The notes below the pieces were generated by a model. It made no database searches. It was not told where the DNA came from and worked only from the letters and a program-made list of their open reading frames with translations. Positions 19,408-27,754 of a stretch of DNA of 43,728 bases are shown here, one piece after another. The position numbers and the translations under genes were made by a program. The stretch's first letter is position 1. Each line of letters starts with the position of its first letter. The DNA comes from a virus. The stretch spans positions 1-43,728 of IMG/VR virus record IMGVR_UViG_3300045125_000024; one strand, given 5' to 3'.

Positions 19408-20444
19408 TCTCGCACCTGTACTGGCATGACCAGATAAGTTACATCCATCTTAGCGCCTGTCAAGACCACGGGCGTGGTTGGGCTGTTGCCGGCGATGGTG
19501 ACGGTTTCGCAGTCGCGGTAGATACGCAGCCCATCGAGCAGGTAGCGCACGTTGAACGCCCACTTGGCGTCGGGGCCATCGCATAGCAGGCGCTCGCAGC
19601 CGTTGCGGCCGTCGGCGTCAGCGGTGATGACCAGCTCGCCGTCGGTGACGGTGAGCTTGACGACGCTGTTGTGGGCCTCGGCGACGACAGCGACGCGCTC
19701 CAGCGCACGGGTGAGGCGGTGACGATCGCAGGTGATGCGTGCCTCGAAGGTTGCAGGCACCAGCTTCGCCACATCGGGGTAGGTGCCATCGAGGATGCGG
19801 CTGTGGATGGTGCAGTCGGGCGAGGCAGATGGCAGCGTGGCCGCCTTCAACGCTGATCACGGCCGGCTGATCACCGATCAGCTTCACCGTAGCCGCCGGA
19901 AGTGTCACAGCAACGCCTGCGGCGCCCTTGGAGGGGCCAGCGGAGCATCCGATGGCCATCAGTGGCGCAGACGTGCCTGTCGGCCACGCGAACGCCCGTG
20001 AGGATGGCTTTAGCGCCATCGGTGCTGGCGATGGCCACGGCGGCCTTTGCAGCGGCTCCTAGGTCCAGCTGCTGACCTTTGGCGGTGATGGCAGGCAGAT
20101 CGGGGAAGTCTTCAGCCGGCTGCGGCGGCAGGTGGGTAGGTGCTGCCAGCGGCGATGAGTGTGCCGTCTGCGCTCGATGGCTGATGGCGTCGCCGTCGTC
20201 GGAGCGGTCGATGATCTCGCGCAACATCTGCGCCGGGAGACAGATCGAACCCTCGGTGTCAACAGCAGCGACGCACGATGCGGTGATGCCGATCTCCAGG
20301 TTGTAGGTGCTGAGCGGTGAGCTTGCCCGGTGCAGCGAGCAGCAGCACGCAGCCGAGGATCGGATGAGCAGCACCCCTGCCAACGGCTGGTGCAACGGTG
20401 CGCAGCAGCTGGGAGAGGTCGGCTTGCGAAGCGGTGAGCTTCAT
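19404..20444 (-). CDS. dnaN: DNA polymerase III beta-type sliding clamp
   Basis: This protein of about 345 residues is a phage version of the bacterial processivity clamp. The N-terminus is MKLTASQADLSQLLRTVAPA, followed by HPILGCVLL, then LEIGITASCVAAVDTEGSIC, QMLREIIDRSDD, VRVADRHVCATDGHRM, GTYPDVAKLVPATFEARITC, VVKLTVTDGELVITADADG and a C-terminal TTPVVLTGAKMDVTYLVMPV. The three repeated domains and the final PVV-x(6)-YLVMP-x-Q (bacterial DnaN ends with a similar YVVMPMR strand) are diagnostic. There are shifts near 20345, 20170, 19920 and 19845. It sits between terS and a ribbon-helix-helix gene. No polymerase was found in the window. Confidence 0.87.
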
Positions 20445-20729
20445 CGGTGGTTGAGTGCGGTGGGTGCGGCCGCATCGTACGACGCTGCGACGCGACTGAT
20501 GACAAATGCGGTGAGGGTTTCGATGTGCGCGCGGTTGAGATCACCACGCATGAATGCACTAGGCATCAGACACCAGCCGGTGATAGGCATCAGTCGATAA
20601 CACCAGCTTCGGGCTGACGGCGCGATCACGCACCAGCGCTGAACGCGACAGGCCAGCGGCAGCAGCGGCGGCATCGAGCGCCGCCAGCTCAGCGGCGGTG
20701 AAGCGGATCTTGGTCTCTTGAAGGGCCAT
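20441..20729 (-). CDS. Ribbon-helix-helix DNA-binding protein
   Basis: This protein of about 95 residues starts MALQETKIRFTAAELAALDA. The segment KIRFTAAELAALDA followed by AAGLSRSALVRDRAVS is the beta-strand/helix/helix pattern of CopG/MobC-like ribbon-helix-helix proteins. After one shift near 20570 it continues SAFMRGDLNRAHIETLTAFV and ends APTALNHR. Its start codon borders the repeat cluster at 20738-21014, so it is the best candidate to bind those repeats and to control its own operon. Confidence 0.68.
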
Positions 20730-20737
20730 GGGACGAA

Positions 20738-21090
20738 GCGGACGCGAAAACGCAGTCAGGGACTAGAGGCGGACGCAAGCGGACGCAAGGCGGACGCAAA
20801 AAGCCTTGCAAACACTAGGCGGACGCAAAACCCCCAAAAACCTATTTCCCCTAGTACGCGTATGGCACCCCTTACCCCCCCTTGTGTGCCTGTTCCTTTC
20901 TGCGTATTAGTTACCCCCATTTGCGTCCGCCAAAGGAAAAGTGAGTGATAGCAAGGGGTTTTGCGTCCGCCTTTGCGTCCGCCAAGGGTGGTAGCGGACG
21001 CAAGTTGCGTCCGCCAACTGCCTCACCATGAGTCCAACCTGACACCCGCGAGCATTCGATCACGGGTCTTGCCGGTCCTGGCGGACGCAA
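20738..21090. repeat. Iteron-like cluster of GCGGACGCAA repeats
   Basis: The decamer GCGGACGCAA occurs exactly ten times here. Forward copies start at 20769, 20779, 20790, 20819, 20994 and 21081; inverted copies start at 20921, 20961, 20973 and 21005. A variant (GCGGACGCGA) is at 20738. Forward copies cluster on the left and inverted copies on the right of a 90-base centre of pyrimidine-rich sequence. The pair 20994-21014 forms a perfect 21-base palindrome with one central base. The last copy lies inside the 3' end of the primase-helicase gene. Elsewhere in the window I did not notice the decamer. Iterons next to replication genes often mark an origin; an operator role is also possible. Confidence 0.85.
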
Positions 21091-23407
21091 GTTTTGGGAA
21101 CACAGACCGCAGCGCCGGCACCAGCAACCGGGGCGCCTTAACCGTCCGATCGTTCGGCGGGTCGATCAGCCAGCGGTCGCGATCATCGAGGTAGCCCTCC
21201 TCTCGATACCACTTCTGCAGCGCTTCCCATACCCTGCCGACCGATACGGTGCCGGCTTCATCAGCGCGTAATCCGACCGCATCACAGAACTCCCAGAGGT
21301 GGCAGCTGTGGCGGCGAACGTCCTCCATCGCCTGGCGGCCGGTGCTGTAGTCGATGCCTTCATTGATGGCCATCACCAACCCTTCCAGCAGCCAATTCAG
21401 GAACGCGGGGCAGATCTGGTTGCGGATGAAGTCGATGTCATCCTTTAGGCGTGGATCGGCTTGGATGTGGTTGGGTTCAGTAGGTGTTGCCATGAAGGTT
21501 TTACTGAACTTGAACACATGAAACCGGGTCTCGATTGCTACCTGATCACCAGACAGCGACGGATCCTTGTTCAGGTTGAACGCAAACAGCGATGAAGGCG
21601 TGAACTGCTGCTCCTGCACGCCTTTGAGCTCGTAGGACAACTCCTCGCCACTGATGGCGGTTTTGAGTGACTGAAGGTTGTCGATGTGAACGAATTGGCT
21701 GTTCTCTGAGCTCCAGTTGATGGATGCACCGCGCAGGGGCGAGATGGGGAACTTGCGGCCTTGGTCGTATTGGCGAAAGTCGGCGAGGGTGCAGGATGTG
21801 AAGTTGCGGCAGCCGAGGGCCTCGCGCAGTGCGGTGCGGATGGTGTCCTTGCCGTTGGAGCCGGCACCGATCATGAGCACAGCGCGGGGGCGGCCGCGTG
21901 TGGCGCGGTATTTGGTCAGGTCAAGCCCGCCTACCGAGGATGCGCTGGAGGGTGTCGCGGTCGCCGTTGTCTACGGCTTCCAGCAGGCGCCAGAGGTGCT
22001 GCCCGTCGGCGTCGCGGTCGTAGTCGTAGGCGGTGACGTAGGTGTAGGCGCGGTCTGGGCTGTGCGGCTCGAACAGCAGATCCATATGCCGCGCCTGCCA
22101 GGACCAGCTGACAACACCGTTGCGGCAGTTGATGGAGTTCGGTGGGTTGACGAGCACCGGCGGAAGGATGCGGCGCATCCACGCGAGGGCTTCATCGACG
22201 TAACGCGGCCTGCGCCCATGGGTAGGTGACGTCACCTTCCTTGCCGACGACATGCAGGAGCTGGAGGAAGGTGGCGACGCGTGGCGTGAGCTCCTGGTCT
22301 GTCAGTGGCTGGTAGTGGGTGCCGCACCAGGCGTGGAGGATGCCGTCAACGCAGAGCCAGCGCTCGGCGATGGTGTGAAACACGTGCTTGACGCGTCAGA
22401 TCCAGCCATTCGCGTGGTGCGGGTGCTGTAGAGCTGGAGATTGACCACCTCGCCGGGGTGGTGTCGGCGGCATCGGTGGCGGGGCGGCGGCGCTTGCGTG
22501 GTGATGGTGTGGCCGGCTGCCAGCCGTGATGCCGCGCCCAGTACCAGAACGTTCCGGCGGTGATGCGCTCACCACCTGAGGATGCGATCTGCTGGAGGCC
22601 CTGCCATTGCGGGCTGTGCTCCTGCATCAGGGCAATGGCTTGATCGGTGTCACCACCGAGGGCTTGGATCAGACCCCAGAAGATGTTGCGATAGATGTGG
22701 TAGGTGCCGCTGCCTGGTGTCCGCGGCGGGATGTGCTGCAGGGCATCGCGCACTTCAGCCGGTGAGCGGTCGGTGTGTCTCGGTGTGCGCTTCGGCCTTG
22801 GGTTGGTGGTGGTAGAAGTCCTCGGATGGCAGGACGGCTTCGATGGCGGCGATGGAGTAGCGCTGCTCAGAGCCACCAACGATCCGGCATTGCGTGCCGA
22901 GTGCGCCGTCGGGTCCGGCGTGATAGGTGCCGGGCAGCCGCATGACGCGGGATGGGTTCTTGAGGCTGCGGTCTGCGTCGGCGTGATCGAGCAGTCGGGT
23001 CTGAACGGTGCGCCAGTGGGCGGGCGTGATCGGGTCGGTGAGCACCCAGTAGTTGTGGATCGACTTGCCGCCGGTGGATACCTGAACGGTCGGTTCGGTA
23101 GGCCGAGCTCCTGCCAGGCGGTGAGCTGCCAGTCGGTGGGGCGGTTGTCCCATTCGATGAACAGCGCCCGACCGGCGGTGATGTCGGCGTCGGTGTCGCC
23201 GCCGTCGTTGATGACGACGTAGACGCCACGACCTTCGGCCTGCCATGCGGTGATGGCTGATTTCGAGGGCCCACCTTTGCGGCCCTTGTCGCCGGGCTTG
23301 TCGGGGTGCTTGGCGTGCAGGAAGGCGCGTAGGCGGATGGTGCCGGCCGGCTTGCCGAGCAGTGCGATGAAACGCCGCGCCTCATCGAAGTTGATCTCAG
23401 GGCTCAT
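21023..23407 (-). CDS. Primase-helicase: AEP primase fused to D5-type SF3 helicase
   Basis: This replication protein of about 795 residues starts MSPEINFDEARRFIALLGKP at 23407. The N-terminal primase of the archaeo-eukaryotic type shows RALFIEWD (acidic motif I), STGGKSIHNYWVL (motif II) and SRVMRLPGTYHA (motif III). The middle has a D5_N-like region (RWLCVDGILHAWCGTHYQPL). The C-terminal SF3 helicase has Walker A LMIGAGSNGKDTIRTALREA and FPISPLRGASINWSSENSQF. It primes and unwinds phage DNA. There are shifts near 23095, 22765, 22395, 22200 and 21925. It ends next to the iteron cluster. Confidence 0.87.
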
Positions 23408-23738
23408 GCGCGCCTCACGACCACCGGCCTGCACTGAGCACTGCGCCAGCATGGCTTCATCAACCAATGGCCGGAGAACGGCCGAACGGGAGATGCCAGC
23501 AGAACGCAGAGCGTCCAGCCAGCGCAGCTGATCACGGCGTGAACTGTACTGAGTGCGGATGCGGCAAGGTCCACATGGTTTGAGTCGGCGGGCTTGCACA
23601 GGCTGTAGCGGTGGCTGCTACGGTCGAGCAAGCCGGCACGGTCCGGCGTAGCCACCCATGGCCAGTCGATGCCATGCACCTCACCTGCAGTGACTGACAG
23701 TCTCGTTCCAGGACTCTGCGCCCGTGACACGCTAGCAT
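23404..23738 (-). CDS. Small ribbon-helix-helix-like protein, first gene of the leftward arm
   Basis: This protein of about 110 residues has an N-terminal part with VTAGEVHGIDWPWVATPDRA and LDRSSHRYSLCKPADSNHVD. After one or two shifts it gives VQFTPRRDQLRWLDALRSAG and ISRSAVLRPLVDEAMLAQ. The latter is a ribbon-helix-helix-type pattern, like the protein at 20729. Its stop overlaps the primase-helicase ATG (23407). As the promoter-proximal gene it may regulate the divergent control region. The start is not fixed; GTG 23738 is one option. Confidence 0.5.
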
Positions 23739-24125
23739 CACGGGGTAAATCGCGACTGTGCCGTCACATGGTCACGCCTGTTGATCTCAAACGACCAACG
23801 CGAGCTAGTACCAGCCAGCATTCACAGAGCGCAGAAAGTGTCAATCCTGAGCTGTTTGATTGGTTCCAAAATCAAGCGACCTTGTTGATTACTGCTGTTA
23901 ACGCTGTCTTGCGTCAGCAAATTGGTGCACTCATTACGATTAGGTCAGTGCGGTCAATGGTTCGACTTGTTCAGTGCGCATCACATTATTGAAGCTGCAG
24001 CATGGCGGCGAAGATACGCATGAGACAACGTCAGATTATTTGCGCCGAGTGCCATTGACAGCAGTGCACCGAACACGTTTTTGACGCACTCAATACCAAA
24101 ACCACTACATCCTCGCCATGCACCC
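23739..24125. promoter_or_regulatory. Divergent control region between the two arms
   Basis: These 390 bases separate the leftward arm (starts 23738) from the rightward arm (starts 24126). The base composition is clearly more AT-rich than the rest of the genome. It must hold the promoters for both arms. On the plus strand TTGACG at 24081-24086 is followed 17-19 bases on by ACTACATC, a weak promoter-like pair. I found no clear operator repeats. A short open frame (23768-23992) lies within it and is listed separately. Confidence 0.5.
23768..23992 (+). CDS. Possible small gene in the control region
   Basis: This 74-residue open frame starts MVTPVDLKRPTRASTSQHSQ and contains ESVNPELFDWFQNQATLLIT and AVNAVLRQQIGALI. 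Its codons are much more AT-rich than those of neighbouring genes. No family recognised. It could be a real early gene of foreign origin or chance coding in a regulatory segment. Confidence 0.3.
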   Translation: MVTPVDLKRPTRASTSQHSQSAESVNPELFDWFQNQATLLITAVNAVLRQQIGALITIRSVRSMVRLVQCASHY

Positions 24126-24372
24126 ATGCCCACCCCCACCCCCGAGGAAGTCCTAGAACGCGCCCACGCCGGCAACGGCTGGTACGACTGGCGCGTTGAT
24201 GGCGGCACCGTCCGCCTGCGCCGTCACCAGCTGGAACCCGCGCTGGTTAGCGCATGGGATCCCTGATGACCCCAACTGGCCCGTGCAGGTTGAGTCCTGG
24301 CTGGAGCCGGACGACGACTACGACGACCACCCCAGCCTTAGCGCCACAGAACGCAACCCTTCCCTTCGATAA
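24126..24372 (+). CDS. Small hypothetical protein, first gene of the rightward arm
   Basis: This protein of about 82 residues starts MPTPTPEEVLERAHAGNGWY and has WRVDGGTVRLRRHQLEPALV. After a shift near 24255 it reads HGIPDDPNWPVQVESWLEPD and an acidic DDDYDDHPSLSATERNPSLR. I do not recognise the family. It is followed after four bases by the next gene. Confidence 0.58.
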
Positions 24373-24376
24373 CGCA

Positions 24377-24687
24377 ATGCCTGAAATCACACTCGAACAA
24401 GCGCTGGAGCTTGTTGATTACGTCCTCTGTAAAGACGGCGATTGGCGCGTGTTACATGTCCGAGGCGATGTCGTGCGGCGGCATGTCGGAGTTGCGGCAA
24501 TGTCGGCGGCGATGTCGGCGGATATGTCTGCGGCAATGTCGGCGGCGGTGTCTACGGCACCATTAGCGGGCGCCCATGGCAGCTGGTCGAAACACCGCTT
24601 GAAAAGCTCAAGCGGCTTATTGAAACCGATGCGCCCAAGGATCAGCTGCTAGCAGCTCTTGCAGAACTTGAAACCACGAAGGCTTAG
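24377..24687 (+). CDS. Protein with short GGDVGG-type repeats
   Basis: This protein of about 102 residues starts MPEITLEQALELVDYVLCKD. After a shift it has a repeat of five to six residues, GNVGGDVGGYVCGNVGGGVY, then GTISGRPWQLVETPLEKLKR and LLAALAELETTKA. Proteins ending in G-x-V-Y-GTI-G-x-W-x-VETP-EK occur in other phages, where the repeats probably stack as a beta-helix. Function unknown. The repeat encoded as 15-base units makes this DNA prone to slippage, and the shift lies within it. Confidence 0.62.
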
Positions 24688-24689
24688 TC

Positions 24690-25382
24690 ATGACCCTCAC
24701 CCGCAACCACGCCCAACTCACCGCCACCGTGGCGGAACACATCGCCACTGATGCGGTGATCCAAGGCGACTACTGGGACGCCGAGACGCAGCGCGGCTGC
24801 TTCATCGGCTGCCTAGCGCACGACAGCAACCCTGCTGCAATCGAGACCGTCTACGGCATCCCGGTGATGCTCACCCGCATCGCTGAGAGCATCTTTGAGG
24901 GTCTTCCCGCTGATGAAGCGCGAGCGTTCTTCGCGGCATTCCCCGCTGCGGTTGGCCGCGACGGCAAGGATCTCAGCCGCGTTGGCTGGCGGTTCTTGGC
25001 GCAGATACTGCGTGAGCTGCCGCCGCAATTACCCGCCGCGCAAACCGCCACCGACACCGTGATCGCCGGCCTAGACCTGCTGGCAAACGGTCAGCCGTGG
25101 CCCAATGCCGCTGCCTATGCTGCTGTCGATGCCGCTGCCGATGCCGCTGCCTGCTGCCGCTGCCGATGCCGCTGCCGATGCCGCTGCCGCTGCCGCTGCC
25201 GCTGCCTGCCGCTGCTCGCTGCCGCTGCCGCTGCCGCTGCCGCTGCCGCTGCCGCTGCCGCTGCCGCTGCTGCTGCCGCTGCCGCTGCCGCTGCCGCTGC
25301 CGCTGCCGATGCCGCTGTCGATGCCGCTGCCCGGCGCCACCAGCGCGACCTGCTGCTCACCCTGATCCGCGAGGCGCAATGA
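24690..25382 (+). CDS. Hypothetical protein with polyalanine tract
   Basis: This 230-residue frame starts MTLTRNHAQLTATVAEHIAT. The first 135 residues look globular: GDYWDAETQRGCFIGCLAHD, ETVYGIPVMLTRIAESIFEG, RDGKDLSRVGWRFLAQILRE. Then an Ala/Asp-rich tract begins (AAYAAVDAAADAAA). It is encoded by a CTGCCG-type hexanucleotide repeat, read partly in a Cys-Arg frame because of a shift near 25150 and back near 25205. The C-terminus is RRHQRDLLLTLIREAQ. The tract probably forms a helix. Its real length may differ from that shown. Confidence 0.68.
   Translation: MTLTRNHAQLTATVAEHIATDAVIQGDYWDAETQRGCFIGCLAHDSNPAAIETVYGIPVMLTRIAESIFEGLPADEARAFFAAFPAAVGRDGKDLSRVGWRFLAQILRELPPQLPAAQTATDTVIAGLDLLANGQPWPNAAAYAAVDAAADAAACCRCRCRCRCRCRCRCRCLPLLAAAAAAAAAAAAAAAAAAAAAAAAAAAAAADAAVDAAARRHQRDLLLTLIREAQ
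25107..25331. repeat. Hexanucleotide repeat tract (GCTGCC units)
   Basis: About 225 bases are built almost wholly of GCTGCC units with interspersed GATGCC, GCTGCT and GTCGAT units. It encodes Ala-rich sequence in the gene at 24690. Long stretches are pure (25217-25307). Such tracts vary in length by slippage and are hard to assemble. Confidence 0.85.
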
Positions 25383-25532
25383 GCCCCTACACCGTCCACG
25401 CCGTCTACGAAGACGGCACACCAGCTGCTATCCAGCTGATGGCCCGCAGCGCCGCTGATGCGCTGCTGGTAGCTGCTGAGCTGTTTACAAGACTGCATCC
25501 CTGTTTGCGCCGTGCGGGAGGGGGAGTGGTGA
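25379..25532 (+). CDS. Small hypothetical protein
   Basis: This protein of about 50 residues starts MSPYTVHAVYEDGTPAAIQL and has MARSAADALLVAAELF. With one shift near 25485 it ends CIPVCAVREGEW. Proteins ending in VREGEW with this layout occur in other cyanophage-like genomes. Its ATG overlaps the preceding stop (ATGA). Function unknown. Confidence 0.55.
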
Positions 25533-25582
25533 GCTGGAACCCTCCCGATCCGTAAGCTGCTTGACCTGCGGCGGCAGCACGG

Positions 25583-25785
25583 GTGATCAGAAGGCACCTG
25601 GATCTGCTGGAGCTTTCCATGGCCGGCCCTGCAGGCACGGTATCAACGCAGAAGCTGATGGAGCGGTGGCAGGTGACGCAATCAGTCGTCAGCCGGCGTG
25701 TGACAGCACCGCAAGCCATGGGGGGCTGGTGGATGTAAGCAACGGCCATGGCTTCTATCAGGTGCATTGGACGGTGCTGCGATGA
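25583..25785 (+). CDS. Winged-helix-like DNA-binding protein
   Basis: This protein of about 67 residues starts at GTG 25583 (IRRHLDLLELSMAG). It contains GTVSTQKLMERWQVTQSVVS followed by RRV, a helix-turn-helix. After one shift it ends in a wing-like segment GLVDVSNGHGFYQVHWTVLR. This is the pattern of a small MarR-like or winged-helix regulator. It overlaps the helicase remnant that follows (ATGA). Confidence 0.58.
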
Positions 25786-25880
25786 CCATCACCCTTCGCC
25801 CCTACCAGCAGGAGCTGGTAGATGCCATTCGGCTGCCAACTGGCGCCGCAAACCGGTATGCTTTCAATGCCCGCCACTGT
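25782..25880 (+). pseudogene. 5' remnant of the SF2 helicase gene
   Basis: The ATG at 25782 starts MTITLRPYQQELVDAIR, the Q-motif-like beginning of an SF2 helicase. After a shift it reads RRKPVCFQCPP and then loses helicase similarity. The break falls exactly where the Walker A (PTGxGKT) should begin. The following 650 bases are AT-richer and hold an HNH gene. A second, complete helicase start is at 26411. So this looks like the stub left by an insertion or 5' replacement. Confidence 0.6.
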
Positions 25881-25886
25881 TGGCCC

Positions 25887-26254
25887 ATGCCGTTGACTTG
25901 CAAAATTGAAGGCTGCGACAAGCCTCTCAACTCAAACGGCATGTGCGGAATGCACGCGCAGCGGGTGCGCCGCTATGGCGACCCGCATTACGCGTCACGC
26001 CAGAGCAGCAGCGTCGGGCCAATAATCGCGCGGCTCAACTGGCTCGATTTGATTCGGTCAAGCCAGATACCTACCGCAAGCGATTCGGGCGTCATGAGCA
26101 CCGAGTAGGCTGCAGAGCTGCAAACGATTGGGCAGAGCCGCTGTTGCCTGGAGAAATTGTTCATCACATTGACGGCAATAAACACAACAACGATCCGTCA
26201 AACCTACAAGTAATGACTCAAGATTTTCATTTTAGAGAGCATCTCTTTGCCTGA
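25887..26254 (+). CDS. HNH homing endonuclease
   Basis: This endonuclease of about 122 residues starts MPLTCKIEGCDKPLNSNGMC, with a zinc-finger-like cysteine/histidine N-terminus (C-x4-C, C-x2-H). After a shift near 25985 it continues RRANNRAAQLARFDSVKPD and ends in LLPGEIVHHIDGNKHNNDPS followed by NLQVM and the terminal REHLF. The VHHIDGNKxNNxPxNLxVM block is the HNH active-site motif. The DNA is AT-richer than its surroundings. It sits in the helicase gene at the codons of the ATP-binding motif, a typical homing target. Confidence 0.82.
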
Positions 26255-26447
26255 ATCTGCTCCAATCGAATGGCAAGGGCGTTCAATGTACCCAAAAGAA
26301 TGGGCAAAAGCAGTTTGGCATAAGCGCCAACCGTTTTCGCGGTCGCAGGCGCGCAGGATGGTCAATGGAGCGCATTGCCTCAACGCCTGTCCGCAAATGG
26401 AGCAAAGCAAATGCCTAGCTTGCGCCCATATCAGCAATCAATGGTAA
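26247..26447 (+). CDS. Small cysteine-containing protein linked to the HNH gene
   Basis: This 66-residue frame starts at TTG 26247, overlapping the HNH stop. It reads PESAPIEWQGRSMYPKEWAK, HKRQPFSRSQARRMVNG and CLNACPQMEQSKCLACAH, with C-x3-C and C-x2-C pairs that could bind zinc. It overlaps the helicase start by 37 bases. AT-rich like the HNH gene. Function unknown; an ATG at 26286 is an alternative start. Confidence 0.45.
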   Translation: MPESAPIEWQGRSMYPKEWAKAVWHKRQPFSRSQARRMVNGAHCLNACPQMEQSKCLACAHISNQW

Positions 26448-27754
26448 ATGATACCTGCGATTGCAATATCAACTTGGCAAAGAATCAGTTTGTGCGTCCT
26501 TAACGCTTACTGGCGGTGAAAAGCATAATTTTCTCCCCACATCGCTGAAGCGCCAGCCGCAAGGGCAGCCGCGTGCTGATCTTGGTGCACCGGGCTGAAC
26601 TGCTCGATCGATGGCGCTGCAGCTACCATTCACCAGCGATTTGATCGCTGCTGGCCGCGCACGGTGGACCTGACCATGCGGTGCAGGTGGCATCAGTGCA
26701 GACGAGTGGCGCGGCGGCTGCACCTGCTGCCGCGTGACTACTTCAGCTGCTGGTGGTTGACGAGGCGCACCACACCAGCGCTGGCACGTGGGCGAAGGTG
26801 ATCGCCCACTTCTCCACCGCCCGCCTGCTGGGTGTGACGGCAACACCGATCAGGAGCGATGGCCGCAGCCTGGAGCGGCACTACCGGACCATGGTGCAGG
26901 GCCCCTCGGCGCAGTGGTTGACCGACAACGGCTATCTGGCGCGTGCACGGGTGCTGGCGCCGCCTGGGTTGGTGCGAGCGGGCTGCGAGCGGATGGGCGA
27001 CTTCGACCCGAAGCAGGCTGAGGATCGTGTGCGCAGCATCCACGGCGACTGCGTGAGCCACTACCGGCAGCACCTCCATGGCCAGACGGCGATCGCGTTC
27101 TGCTGCTCGATCGCGCACGCTGAGGCCGTAGCGGCTGCCTTCATGCAGTCCGGCATCAGCGCCGCCAGCATCGACGGCACGCATGGACACCAGCGGCCGC
27201 CGCCACCTGTTGGAGCAGCTGGGTGCAGGGCGGATCAAGGTACTGACCAGCTGTGCGCTGATCGGTGAGGGCGTGGACGTGCCGAGCGTCGGAGGTTGTC
27301 TGCTGCTGCGACCCACCGCATCGGCAGGGCACCTGCAGATGATCGGCCGTTGCCTCGAGGCCATCGCCCGGCAAGGCTGCTGCCGTGGTGCTCGATCACG
27401 TCGGCAACTGCCTGCAGCCGGCCACCACGAGGAACGCGACTGGAGCCTGGATGGCACACCCAAGCGCGATCGGGAGAAGGCGCCATCGGTGAAGGTCTGC
27501 CCGGTGTGCTTTGCGGCCAGCCCGGCCGGTGCTCAGTTCTGCGTTGAGTGCCGGCACCAATTCCGCGCTGAGGCGCGTGAGCTGAAACGTAGACGGTGAG
27601 CTGGTGGAGCTGGCAGCACGCCAGCGCAAGCGTGAGCAGAGGCGGCGCCCAGTCCCTCGACGACCTACGCCAGCTGGCGCGGCGGCGTGGGTACAAGAGG
27701 GGTTGGGCGGAACGGGTGTATGAGGCCCGGCTAGCGAGGCGGCATGGGATCTGA
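26411..27754 (+). CDS. SF2 DEAH-box helicase
   Basis: This helicase of about 445 residues starts MPSLRPYQQSMVND at 26411. The Walker A region reads LTLTGGEK through shifts near 26450-26530, where the family has PTGxGKT. Motif Ia is GSRVLILVHRAELLDR. Motif II is LLVVDEAHHTSAGTWAK and motif III LGVTATPIRSDGRS. The second RecA-like domain has IAFCCSIAHAEAVAAAFMQS, LTSCALIGEGVDVPSVGGCL and HLQMIGRCLRPSPGKAAAVV. A zinc ribbon CPVCFAASPAGAQFCVEC follows, and the C-terminus is helical (LARRRGYKRGWAERVYEARL). At least six shifts occur. It likely acts in replication or recombination. Confidence 0.83.

Noticed and set aside
20738-21090. CRISPR array
   Set aside because: The repeats are only 10 bases, occur in both orientations and lack regular unique spacers, so they are iteron-like instead.
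23739-24125. tRNA gene or phage attachment site in the control region
   Set aside because: I could not fold a cloverleaf or find a T-loop match, and there is no integrase gene nearby.
24437-24560. Plus-strand Met/Ser/Ala-rich reading of the repeat in the gene at 24377
   Set aside because: The glycine-valine frame joins a conserved C-terminus (GTISGRPWQLVETP) while the Met/Ser frame leads to a poor-composition tail, so the latter is a frameshift product.
25782-26560. Group I intron or intein in the helicase
   Set aside because: The downstream part contains its own helicase start and motif I region, and no intein splicing motifs or intron core could be recognised; replacement with a residual 5' stub fits better.
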